From Trematomus loennbergii (lineage: Eukaryota; Chordata; Actinopteri; Perciformes; Nototheniidae): a DNA stretch of 64,000 bases. Shown piece after piece: positions 13,218 to 23,069 of the stretch. The notes below the pieces were generated by a model. The model searched no databases, was not told where the DNA came from, and saw only the letters and a program-made list of their open reading frames with translations. How positions within the stretch are numbered: position 1 is the first letter of the stretch; every line of letters starts with the position of its first letter. Location: NCBI GenBank assembly GCA_012861695.1, contig JAAOOA010000033.1, forward strand, positions 16,407,934 to 16,471,933, written 5' to 3'. A program made the position numbers and the translations under genes.

Positions 13218-13440
13218 TAGGGGTGTAACTGTTCACAGAATTCACGGTTCGGTACGTGTCACGGTTCGGTACGGGTTCGGTACAACAAGAAAAAGCAAAA
13301 AAAAGTCCCAAATGCATAATTCCAGGTTTGTTGTTATTTATTTTTTAACAGTAGTGCAAGTTTCAGTATAACAATAAGGAACTCTAACATTTTGAATAAT
13401 TAACTGTATTGCACAGTTAAAAACAAACCACAAACGGTAC
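13218..13440. mobile_element. hAT element left end, CACGGTTCGGTACG family
   Basis: TAGGGGTGTAACTGTTCAC opens a terminus with repeated ACGGTTCGGTACG words (about 13246-13285). This terminus and its following sequence are typical of a non-autonomous fish hAT family. No matching inverted right end was found, so the copy is truncated or broken by later insertions. A degraded CACGGTTCGG near 14348 may be a remnant. Confidence 0.55.
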
Positions 13441-13599
13441 CACACACACTCAGATGGCCATATTATCTATAATGGCAAACAAAAAGGTTTCATCAAGCTG
13501 TAAAACTAAAAAGAATGTCTTGAAAATATTACAAAATAAATAATAAGAAAGTGTTTCAAGGGCGCATTGCCGTTGAAATATCAACAAGTCCTCCAACTC

Positions 13600-13678
13600 A
13601 TACGACCAAATAGGTAGATTGTTCAAGCCCTTATTACGACCAAAATAGGTCGATTGTTCAAGCGCTTATTACGACTTA
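13600..13678. repeat. Short tandem duplication, about 33 bp unit
   Basis: TACGACCAAATAGGTAGATT followed by GTTCAAGCCCTTAT is repeated immediately as TACGACCAAAATAGGTCGAT followed by TGTTCAAGCGCTTAT, with the beginning of a third unit (TACGACTTA). No function is evident. Confidence 0.6.
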
Positions 13679-14089
13679 TAATCACGTTTTAAAGTTTTCG
13701 ACCTCTAGTGCTCTCGTTGAATGCAAACGCTACGGAGGGTCGTATATTCACAAATAACCCTCTCTGGAAAATCCTAAATTGTAGGATAGTTTGGCCATTA
13801 AAATGCTTTTTGATTAGATTTCTAGCGAGAAGTGTATATTGTACTTTCAGAATCTATAGTTTGATAGATTTTACGAAGATGATTTGAGGTCTCGCCAGGA
13901 GAACGTGTAACAGCAGCGTCCATGTAAAGTTAGCGTCAACCCTCACAGGGTGAAAACAGTATTTCCGGTCTCGAAGTTTTCATAATAAAACCGTATTCCC
14001 CTCACTGTCAAATGATTTTAAAGCTATATCTGCAGTACTCATCCACTAAAAACATCAGTTTATCCTTGTTAATTGCACAACATTAATTG

Positions 14090-14155
14090 GTTTAAATTGT
14101 GAACAATGCTTTTGTGTTTTTCCCATAGGTTTTTCCCTTTCGATTCTGAGAGACA
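14090..14155. repeat. Left member of a far-spaced inverted repeat
   Basis: The core (about 14094-14122) is the reverse complement, with one mismatch, of about 17735-17763 and weaker similarity extends on both sides. The pair brackets the hAT-rich interval 14.1-17.8 kb. It may mark the two ends, or two opposed copies, of an older element into which the others inserted. Confidence 0.55.
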
Positions 14156-14383
14156 CATTTATTTTTTCAGAGGTTTTGATAGGCTAAAACATCGAACTTG
14201 AAGCTCGGTGATAGGATGTTTTAGCCGCAATGCACGTTGGGATATGGTGTTTATGCGATATGAAATCTGAAAACATAAAAAAAAATACTTTATTCAGAGT
14301 GTGCTTGCTTTTCTCTTTGGAAGTCCTCGCATAACGGCATTGTAATACACGGTTCGGCTGCATTAAATATTACATATCTGCCG

Positions 14384-14905
14384 TAGGGCTGAACGATTAA
14401 TCGATTTTAAATCGAAATCGCGATTTTAAATGATGCGATTATCAAATCGCAAAGCCTGCGATTTTTTTTAACTTTATTTTATTTTTTTTACAATTTTTTT
14501 TTTTTTTCTTCTTGTGTGTCAGTCATCCACACCAATCAGAAGTGCTGTGCTCCACATGTACCAGCCATTGTTAACCAATCAGAAGTGGCCCATGATAGAA
14601 GGTGATAGACAGATTGATCCAATCACCTGCCAAGTATTTTTGAAAGTGCCTGCCCTTTCCAAATGGCTTCCAATGGAGCTTTCCTAGATGATTTGGTGAA
14701 ACAAACCATCTGAGTCAGGTTAGTAATGCTCCATCACATGTTTTACACATAGGCGGATTTTCCGGGGGGGGCTAGTGGCTGAAATATGTTACAGCATTAC
14801 TACGTCTAAAACTGTTCCAATACAAATATTTCGTATATCAATATTTTAATAAGGTAGGACACTGGTTAATAATATTGTAGCGTGTTCAAATAACCAAGGG
14901 ATATA
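14384..14905 (+). mobile_element. hAT-like left end, GGGCTGAACGATTAATCG family
   Basis: A terminus with TAGGGCTGAACGATTAATCG, followed by palindromic ATCGAAATCGCGATTT words and a T-rich stretch, is typical of a fish hAT/MITE family. Further in there is a short open start (about 14663-14711, a 16-codon frame) followed by GTTAGT. The right end was not found. The 14914-16340 hAT element sits just downstream. Confidence 0.5.
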
Positions 14906-15343
14906 GTAGTTAGCAGAGGTGGGAGTAAGTCCTACATGTGCAAGTCATGAGCAAGTCTCAAGTCTTGACCTACAAGTATCAAGCAAGTCCCAAGTCACTG
15001 TGGTGAGAGTCAAGCAAGTCAAGTCAAGTCATAGATAGTCAAGCAAGTCAGTCAAGTCATACGAAATTCTGATGAATAAGCCCAGTTTCCGCATTTAAAT
15101 CAGTTAAAAGACAGTGGTTATGAAAATGGATTTAACCCACACTATGATCTTCATTACATACACAGTTAATCATTTGAAATCTAATTTAGACCGATGACAA
15201 TCATATTAGATTCATATTAACCCTAGAACTGCAGACAATATAGCTAGGACTCAGTCAAAAAGTCTGTTCAAAAAGGCAGAATTCCAGGTAAGAAAATCAT
15301 ATATGGCATTTGCCATTACACATATTTAATTTAAATTTCTGTT

Positions 15344-15752
15344 AACACTAGAACCGCCAACAGCGTCAGCACCTACATAGATATCATTTTCAAATCATTT
15401 AATTTGTTCCTCTTCATAATTTCCTTATAAACTAAGTAGGACGATTTAAAACTCACTTAATTGGGTTAATTTAGAAATTGCTTCAGTTTATCATCATAAC
15501 AGATCAAAAAGTTCAGATTCATTTTACAATAAATCAAGGAATGATGCACTTCTACAAACAAAAACAACATAATTAAAATTTAAACAAACTACTAAAAGTA
15601 GATGAACTACATTATTCAACAGTTTACAGTAACTTCTGATAATAACACAGGGGAAATAAACGAGGCATCTCTTTTCCTCTCTCTCTCTCCTCTCCTGACA
15701 GCCCGTCAGTATCAGGGTTAGTACAAATGAATCCCTTGGCGGTTCTAGTGTT
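15344..15752. mobile_element. Small MITE with perfect 17-bp inverted ends, nested in hAT
   Basis: AACACTAGAACCGCCAA at 15344-15360 is the exact reverse complement of 15736-15752. The 409-bp interior has no coding potential. A clear target duplication was not found. A degraded similar end (CCCTAGAACTGC) lies at about 15221. It sits wholly inside the 14914-16340 hAT element, so it inserted later. Confidence 0.7.
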
Positions 15753-15855
15753 CATTTACCGTTTTGTCTTCTCTTTGCTTAATCGATTTGAAACCAAGTC
15801 TAACGTAGCTTAAACTTAACGTTAGCTTTCTAGCTAACACAACACATTCACGCAC

Positions 15856-16030
15856 CTTTCTCTGTGGGTTTTTTGTAGTGACGAATGAAGTTGGATGTTG
15901 TGGTGGTCGTGTCACTGATCTTTATGCTGCAGACCCTGCATACCGCTGTTCTCTTCTTATTAGCGTCATCGACAACATAATCCTTGAATCCAAACTTCAC
16001 TATTTGTGGAGTAACGCTAGCCGCTGCCAT
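15856..16030 (-). pseudogene. hAT transposase BED-finger first exon
   Basis: The frame starts at the ATG at 16030 and runs toward lower coordinates for about 58 codons. It contains a BED-type zinc finger with CRVC as the Cys pair and a SNFIRH region as the His side. It ends at a donor-like GAAAG|GTGCGT (exon end 15856), as expected for the first exon of a ZBED/hAT transposase. No later transposase exon exists inside the element. This is a remnant unlikely to make a working transposase. It is arranged divergently from the BED exon at 16545-16790. Confidence 0.65.
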
Positions 16031-16349
16031 GTTAACTGACGCTCCTGCCGTCTAGTGGGTTGCCAGGTTTGCGCGCATGGCGCTATAATCACCCAATCAC
16101 GTTTTTCGAAAAAACTAAACGTAATATCTCACTACAAAAACAAACGCAAATATTTAATTTTAAACAGACAAGTCCTTTCAAGTCATCTGTCTCAAGCTTA
16201 AGTCAAGTCTCAAGTCATGAATACCAAGTCAAAGTCAAGTCAAGTCTTTTATCAATGTTAGTCAAGCAAGTCTCAAGTCAAAAAATATGCGACTCGAGTC
16301 TGACTCGAGTCAAGTCATGTGACTCGAGTCCCCACCTCTGGTAGTTAGT

Positions 16350-17225
16350 CACGGCTCCGCCTACACTGCGTTACTATAGATACTACCCCAGTTCCTAAAC
16401 TGTAATGGAAATGCGCCATTAAGTGAGCCAGTCCTAACGAGGCCTAGCCATACCGAGCGAGGCCGTGTAGTGGAAATGCGCCATAAGTGCCTTCCCTCTC
16501 ACATGCACGCGCTAGCTGCCAGAGCATGTGAGAAAACAAGAAGCATGGCTGCAAGTGGGAGTGAAACTGCCGCTGCGCCTCGGCTTGTTGACAAAAAAGA
16601 CGCCAGAAGCTACATTTGGAAGTATTTTAGCTATATCTCTGACAGTGAGGGCAAGCCTACGAACACCACAAGGCCTGTCTGTAAGAAATGTTTTAGATCC
16701 CTGCAAACCAAGGGAGCCAACACATCAAACTTGGCTAAGCACCTCGACGACCGGCATCCAGAGCTGTTTAAAGAATTTAAAGACAGACAGGTTAGCGAAT
16801 GTGATAGATAACATAATTACATCATGCTCAAGCCCATGTCCTCAAATCTAAGTCAAACAAGTGTAATTTATTTTGTGACAAACGAACGTTTTCGTAGTTT
16901 GACGAGGCAATTAATGGCAATGATAACTATCTATGGCTATCTTTTTAGCTAACTTACCAATGTGGCTAACATCTGCAATGTACATTTTGTCAATAATTAT
17001 TTATATTACTGTACTATTACATGTTAATAAAATATAAAGTGAACTATCAAAGAAATCACATAAACTCAAGTATAAAGAAGAGACCATGTTGTAAGAAAAC
17101 ACTTAACAGATAAACTACAATTTTATTGATCATGAAAATAATAAAAGAAAAGTATCGAAAAAGAATCGGAATCGCAATTCTTGACTTGGTATCGAAACCA
17201 AAATGTTGGTATCGTGACAACACTA
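16350..17225 (+). mobile_element. hAT remnant with GTATCGTGACAACACTA right end
   Basis: Downstream of the BED exon the sequence ends with TTGGTATCGTGACAACACTA (about 17206-17225) after GAATCGGAATCGCAATTCTT. This terminus is familiar from fish hAT elements. The matching left end (TAGTGTTGTCACGATACC) was not found, so the left side is lost or was disrupted by the 14914-16340 insertion. Confidence 0.55.
16545..16790 (+). pseudogene. Second hAT/ZBED transposase BED-finger exon
   Basis: ATG at 16545 opens an 82-codon stretch with a BED zinc finger. Conserved aromatic residues occur in YIWKYF, CKKC is the Cys pair, and NLAKHLDDRH is the His side. The stretch ends at GACAG|GTTAGC, a plausible donor after 16790. 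The frame closes 21 bp further on. The rest of a hAT transposase (RNase-H-like core and dimerisation domain) is absent before the element's right end near 17225. The copy is therefore an internally deleted, non-autonomous hAT. The BED domain in such proteins binds DNA at the transposon ends. Confidence 0.7.
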
Positions 17226-17369
17226 GTGGGTATATTAATGCTGCCCATTATGGACACAAGCAATTTTCACCCATTTATTGATTATATGTTTTAAATTTGA
17301 TGACACCAATGTGTTTCGTATCCCCTAAACCTCCAGGGTGTACACAGTTTAATACTGGCAACTTCTAAT

Positions 17370-17780
17370 TATAGGAAATACAAAAACGTCTTTTAAAACT
17401 ACAATTCCCAGTAGAGACGTGCCATAGAACATGTTGCGAAACACACAATAGCCAGCATGTGTAGTTCTGGGGGGGAGGGGGGGAGCTGGGCTGGACCCGT
17501 TCGAGTCCAGTTTTGGATAGTCTGCCGTGGTTGCAGTCTATTTCAAAGAGCCTTGTCGCACTGCCACTCCAACATCCAATCACAGAGCTTGAGGACTAAT
17601 CACGGGGTTTGTAAAGGAAAGCGGATGTTGTAGTCCCAAACGATAGCTGAGGATTCTGGGTAGTGTAGTGTCTTCGGAAACTCTGTAGTGTCTAAACTCC
17701 GAAAAAACTATTTGTTTCTCCGAATCGAAGGTTATAAACACAAAAGCATTGTACACAATTTAAACCAGAGTGTGCTGACT
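17370..17780. repeat. Repeat fragment with right member of inverted repeat
   Basis: Contains ACTACAATTCCCAGTAGAG and GATTCTGGGTAGTGTAGT words common in fish DNA elements. At 17735-17763 it has the partner of the inverted repeat at 14094-14122. No coding capacity. Confidence 0.45.
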
Positions 17781-17825
17781 TTTTGTCCCACTGTCTGGCT
17801 ACCTGCATGAAGTCAAGTGCTCGGC

Positions 17826-18192
17826 GAAGTTGTCGGCGAAATGTCGCTCCTCTGTTTTCATTGGATCAGCTCCTTATATCCGTTAGCGCAGCTAGCTAGC
17901 ACCAGATGCTAACAACAACAATACACGTAAGGTGTGCGCGTTCTCTCTCTCTCGCTCGCTCGCGCCACACATACACACCCTCCCGGTCCTCCCGATGGCC
18001 AGTCCGGGCCTGCCGGTGAGCGTGGAAGTGTGGTCTGCCGCAAGCGGGCGGCAGGAGCGGGGCTGTCAGCATCAGCTTGTAGATGGTATTTTAAACTCGA
18101 TGCACTCTGAAACTACGGGGCGGCCAAGGACAAAAAATACACATGCGTTAATCGCGTTAAAATAATTAGTGGCGTTAACTTGACAGCCCTAA
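17826..18192. mobile_element. hAT right end, TTAACTTGACAGCCCTAA terminus
   Basis: The segment ends in GCGTTAACTTGACAGCCCTA (to about 18192), the right terminus of a common fish hAT family whose ends carry GCGTTAA words. Its body (about 17872-17945) closely matches about 42237-42305 of the separate hAT MITE at 41649-42775, so the two families share an internal module. The left end was not found. Confidence 0.6.
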
Positions 18193-18720
18193 TATATGTG
18201 TGTGTGTGTGTATGCCCACATCTTTTCTTTGGTATTGGCAATCAACGCAACTTGATATTTGTAGAGGGCTGGTAATTAGCTGGCAAGGAATTTATTTTAT
18301 TTTTAAATATGCGTCTCCAGTACTCCCTGTGCCTAGATAACATGCAAATCACTAATTAATATGTTTACAAAAAGCTTTTCGCATCTCCACTTCTATAAAT
18401 TATTTGTGCAGTAGTGGTGGGGGCGGCTCTGGCAGATTGTCTGCTAATGCTTAGCGGTGACAGGAGTTGCTGGATGAGGAATCGGCCCTCCAGGCTCCAA
18501 AGACAGGTTTGTGATTCCAGTTGGTTCTGCCAGCTAAAGAAAGGTGCTTAAACCTCCGCTCAGGACCCTGCTGACAGAAATCCTCTTCTCAGTGTCTTTA
18601 TATAATATTTCTGCTGAAAGGCTGGCATGATGGTATGGCATTGCAGAGCTGGTTGTGTTTCTGATTAAATCCTAGAGGAATGAGAGCAAAATCTGACCCT
18701 GGGCCAGCTGACAGTAGTGC
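18193..18720. other. Intronic, nothing firm recognised
   Basis: No exon was seen. The segment lies between the hAT right end and the hAT C-terminal fragment, so it may be the eroded interior of an older element. Confidence 0.35.
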
Positions 18721-18744
18721 TCTCTTTTGAGAAAGCAACCTATT

Positions 18745-18984
18745 TTAGTAAGCAAACCGTTCCTCTTATCTACCCAGTTCTGGAGAATGGACCGACCTCT
18801 CCCTCGCCTGGCTCCTGCATCTACATTTCTCTTTGTAGCTCGCACCATGCTAGAGAATGAGAGGCTCTTCAGTACTGCTGCTAAAATTATTGATGAAGGG
18901 AAAAAGAGGCTTACTGCTCAGAGGGCTTACAATTGCTGTATTTCTCAGAAAGATGAGGGCTCAGTAAAATGCTGCGAACACTAG
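18745..18984 (+). pseudogene. hAT transposase C-terminal dimerisation fragment
   Basis: An open stretch on the + strand contains NERLFSTAAKIIDEGKKRLT, which fits the hAT C-terminal dimerisation signature (E-R-x-FSTA followed by a basic R-L-T). An FWR-MDRPLPRLA segment just before it fits the upstream W/L-rich part. The fragment stops after about 80 codons and has no core domain. It is a decayed relic; its parent element cannot be assigned. Confidence 0.65.
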
Positions 18985-19203
18985 TCAACGATTGCTGTCG
19001 CTAAAAGAAAAGTCAGCTTGTAAAAAGGAAGAAATTGAGTGGTGTTTGCTTAGTTTCTTACCGTGCAAAGCTTCTTTGCTTGATTGTATTTGCTTAATGT
19101 CTTTGGTAGCCTGGAGAGGGCCAAATAACAGTTCATTAATAAAAGGAGAATGCTCCGACATCATGCTGACTTTAGTCCCTATAGTATTTTACGATTACAT
19201 TAA

Positions 19204-20081
19204 AGGTCCCATGTCATGGCCATTTCTACTGATCATAATTCCATCGTTGAGGTATACTAAAATAGATGTATATTGTGCAATTTTCCAAACTCACATTGGT
19301 TTCTCATACAGCATCTCTGTATAGTATGTGTATTCACTCTCTGTCCTAAACAGCTTGTTGGAGCTCCTGCCCCCCCCTCCCTATGAGCCCAGTGGCCGTC
19401 TGCGAGACAGCGAGACACAGCGAAACCCAGCCCGAAACCAGCCCGACCACACACACACCCGCAGCCTGGCTGGGAGTTTGTGTGCGTGCTCACACACCGA
19501 CTCACAGCCTGAAACAGTCCAAAAAGTATTGGACATTAAAATGTTGACCTGATAATTGTACAAGATGAAAAGTAAAGGGATCAACAAAGTTATTTCAACT
19601 CAACCCGAGGAGAGCATTAACATCTAACAGTTTTTGAGATATCTTACTCAAAACCATAAATAAAGCCCATGCAGCTGGTGTTGCTAGAACGTATCTCCAA
19701 AGTCAGGATTCATTTTCTGGGAACCATACATTTTGTTGATTAATTTCACAACGTGAATCCCTGACAAACATCCCTAGAGCAGTGCAAAAAACATACGGCA
19801 ATCGCAATGGGGGAGAAATTGGCGGAGCTGCAGCTGAGAAAAGATTGAGTGTATGTGTGGGTCGTCGTTACGTCGCTTGGTTCCCGGAAGAAAAAATGAA
19901 AATGAAAAATCTCCAACGAGGCGTTCTGTGGCAGCATAGACAGGTATTTTCTGTGTTAGAGTTTTACTCGCTACAGGGTGTACTTTGAGGTTTTGTGACT
20001 TTGCAGACCGTTTACATGCATAAAAACCTTCATAACACACAAGGGGACGGGTAATAACCGGAAAAGCATGACATGGGCCCT
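19204..20081. mobile_element. TTAA-flanked MITE, AGGTCCCATGTCATG termini
   Basis: AGGTCCCATGTCATG at 19204-19218 and its near-exact reverse complement at 20067-20081 (14 of 15) form terminal inverted repeats. TTAA flanks both sides (19200-19203 and 20082-20085). The 878-bp interior has no transposase. TTAA duplication suggests a piggyBac-type mover, but the ends do not begin with CCC as is usual. A TA-duplicating superfamily with one extra terminal A is the alternative. A similar end (TTAAAGGTCCCATAG) occurs near 57150. Confidence 0.75.
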
Positions 20082-20089
20082 TTAAACTA

Positions 20090-21425
20090 GCTACTCAGAT
20101 CCCAAAACAACTTCCCTGTGAAAACAAACAAACATTAGGGTTTACGATATTTGAGGTAGACCTCCACCAATGCCATTTCTCTTTGAATAGGTTCTTCCTT
20201 GGTCCATGCTGAACCCTAACATTAAGTTCAATAAATAAATAGGGTCAGTATTTTACCTTCAACCTTGATGACAGACAGACAAACCAGCAAATCTAACCAA
20301 AACATAACCTTCTTGGGGGCAGTAATAATTCATTTGTATTATGTAAGGCTTCAATTTAGTTATTTTCCTTTAGATTAAGGTGCTGACCATTTTCCTTATA
20401 CCTGTCCCAAAGTGGGAAATTTGCAATTTTTGTCTATAAAATGTCCTCCATTCTTGTTTCTTTGAGTCTAAGATGATATCTTCAAATGTGATGTTCAGTC
20501 TGACCAACAGTCTTAAAGTATTCACGTAACAATTCTTCACATCAGAGAAAAATCTTCATATTGGTAGGGCTGAAATCTGCTTTTATGGGGCATTGATGCT
20601 CTAAAAAATAATTTACCAATGTCTTACCATGTTAAATAATAATTTATTATCAGGAATGTTGTAGTTTATTTATCTCGCCATCCATTAAGCGGAAAATTCT
20701 GCTAATCATTACAGATAGATAATCTGATTAGGACCTCGATACACTCTTGTCACATTTAGACAAAAGCATTATTTAAAAATGTCCAACCTAACAATGTCAA
20801 AGGCATATAGGCAAAGGCAGTATATGTAATCAAATTGTCTTTTACATAAATAAAATAATGAACCTCTCTGTTTTTGGGAAGTCGCTTTTTTGGCATGAGT
20901 CGCCAAATATCATCATCCCAACAGCCTTTGTGGTGATTCCTCTGTCGTCCTCTGCCTGTGACCTTTCCATGAAACAACTAACACAGCCTCAAGTATGATT
21001 TAGTTTCTGAGCTACTTTGTTTACAAATACAAATGTAACCACCACTAGCACATTAAGGAACCTGCTCCAAAGAGATAAGAAAAATTAACATTTAGTTTTA
21101 AATGCTGTGAGAGACAGATAAGCCAGGGGGAAGTGCTGTTCATCCTCTTTTGCTGTGACAATTCTTCTAAAATACAGTTCAGGAAGAAGCTCACACTTCA
21201 GCTGGCATAGAAAGCTTTTATGTATCTAACATCAAAGGTCAAACTAAGACACGGAGGAAATACGTTCATAAGTAAGCTCATTATTGAATGTCTTGTCACA
21301 CACAAAATACACGTCTAATATTCGTGGACAATCTTTCACGGTAAGCCTTGAACATCATTTTATTAGTCATGTTGCTGTATTTGACATCTGCACTCTAAGC
21401 TGCACCTGCAGTCTGGTCACACTCG
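20090..21425. other. Intronic, nothing recognised
   Basis: No exon, RNA gene or repeat family was recognised. Confidence 0.4.
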
Positions 21426-21430
21426 TTAGA

Positions 21431-21821
<391 letters not shown>

Positions 21822-22199
21822 ATGCAAAAAGACACACAGAGGTAAAAGCAGTGTGGCTTTGTGCTGTGCGAGGAGAGGAGTGTGTCACTGTAGATCACCC
21901 TGACATTGTGTGTTGGTAAGCAAAACAAACAGCAAATGTCAGACCATAAATAATGGAGACAGTTTTAAATGTATTTTGAGTTTACTGGAAAATGTTGTTG
22001 ACCAATCAATCTCAAAGGACAACAGGGTTAGCCTGCTACGCCAGTGGAAGTTGTATCTTGATTGACAGTATTTATATTGGAGTATTGGGTTACTTGGACT
22101 GCTATCCAAATGTTTTGCTTGCTGGTGTGTGCTATTTGTTTAGGCAATGTTAGTGGCATGTATCTCTGGATCTATCAGTTGTTAAGTACATACACTTAA

Positions 22200-22640
22200 C
22201 CCTCTACTATGGTATGATGTTGCCTCCAGGCAACATACCCATTTTTTGCCTTTTACATTCACACAATACATCTGAAATGATGATGCAATTCTTTAAAATA
22301 GAGGCAGGACCATAAGGAACCAATAGCATTGTTTGAATTTGTCCCTCTGGCGGCCATTTGGAAGACCCTTTTTGCCGCCTTTCCCACAAAGATCAGCTCA
22401 GCCATTTCTCTCCACGAAAGTTGTCTAAAAACGTCATTTCCTGCGCATTTTTTGTCTGGAAAAAATGTATTCACAATAATAGGTGAGTAAAGCTTAATTT
22501 ATAATAGTTTAATGTACTTTATTTGCTAATTAGGTTACTGAAACTTGTTAAAATGCAAATGTTGCCTGGAGGCAACATCATACCTTTATGGTAAATTGCA
22601 AATGTGGCCTTGAGGCAACTCCGTACCATTATGGATTCAC
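22200..22640 (+). mobile_element. piggyBac-type 5' end with palindromic subterminal repeats
   Basis: TTAA at 22196-22199 is followed by CCCTCTACTATGG, a CCC-start terminus as in piggyBac elements. Bases 22211-22236 are the exact 26-bp reverse complement of 22559-22584. Each contains a near-palindrome of 9+2+9 bp, ATGTTGCCT-NN-AGGCAACAT. A degraded second copy follows in tandem (about 22596-22637). A related perfect palindrome, TTGCCTGCAGGCAA, lies at the other side of the transposase (25644-25657). This is either the left end of the full element carrying the transposase below, or a separate short MITE abutting it. Confidence 0.6.
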
Positions 22641-22849
22641 CATGATATTGTGGTATTGTGTATTTAGGTATAAACTGTTCAAAGCATACCAGTCATCATA
22701 GATCTCTACAATTTAACCAAGATACATTTGATGTTAAAGTAAAGGTCAGGTTATTACTGTATACTGTAGGTTATATATCTTCTCTCTGGCTTTCTAGTTA
22801 GAGCAGAGCACGACTCCTGACTTTTCCTTGTGTTTTTTTTATTTTATTT

Positions 22850-22987
22850 TTTATATATATCTGTTGTAATTTATTGTCTTTTATTGTGATTGTAGTAATG
22901 TGTTTTTATTACATGTACAGCACTTTGGCTCGACCAAAAATCGCTTTTAAATGTGCTATATAAATAAAACCTGATTTGATTTGATAG
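22850..22987 (+). repeat. LINE 3' tail, plus orientation
   Basis: TGTACAGCACTTTGG, then TTTTAAATGTGCTATATAAA, then a short TGATT reiteration is the 3' end of a common fish non-LTR element. The same family is seen inverted at 50982-51055. It interrupts the piggyBac 5' region. Confidence 0.6.
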
Positions 22988-23069
22988 TCTACTATTACAG
23001 TGAACTTTGTGAACCTTGTTTGCAGAGCACATGCTTATATTTTTCACAAATGTTTTCCTCCATTTACAA

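Larger units (their letters stand above)
14914..16340 (-). mobile_element. Non-autonomous hAT transposon, CAGAGGTGGG termini
   Basis: The ends are CAGAGGTGGG and CCCACCTCTG, a perfect 10-bp terminal inverted repeat. They are flanked by exact 8-bp direct repeats GTAGTTAG at 14906-14913 and 16341-16348, the hallmark of hAT insertion. Both subterminal zones are packed with AAGTC/CAAGTC words (about 14938-15065 and 16165-16330), probably transposase-binding sites. Length is 1427 bp. The only coding remnant is a BED-finger first exon on the minus strand (15856-16030); the catalytic body is missing, so it depended on another copy to move. A 409-bp element is nested at 15344-15752. Confidence 0.9.

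Noticed and set aside
22200..22600. Palindromes considered as a riboswitch or other structured RNA
   Set aside because: Position next to a TTAA and flanking a transposase explains them better as transposon ends.
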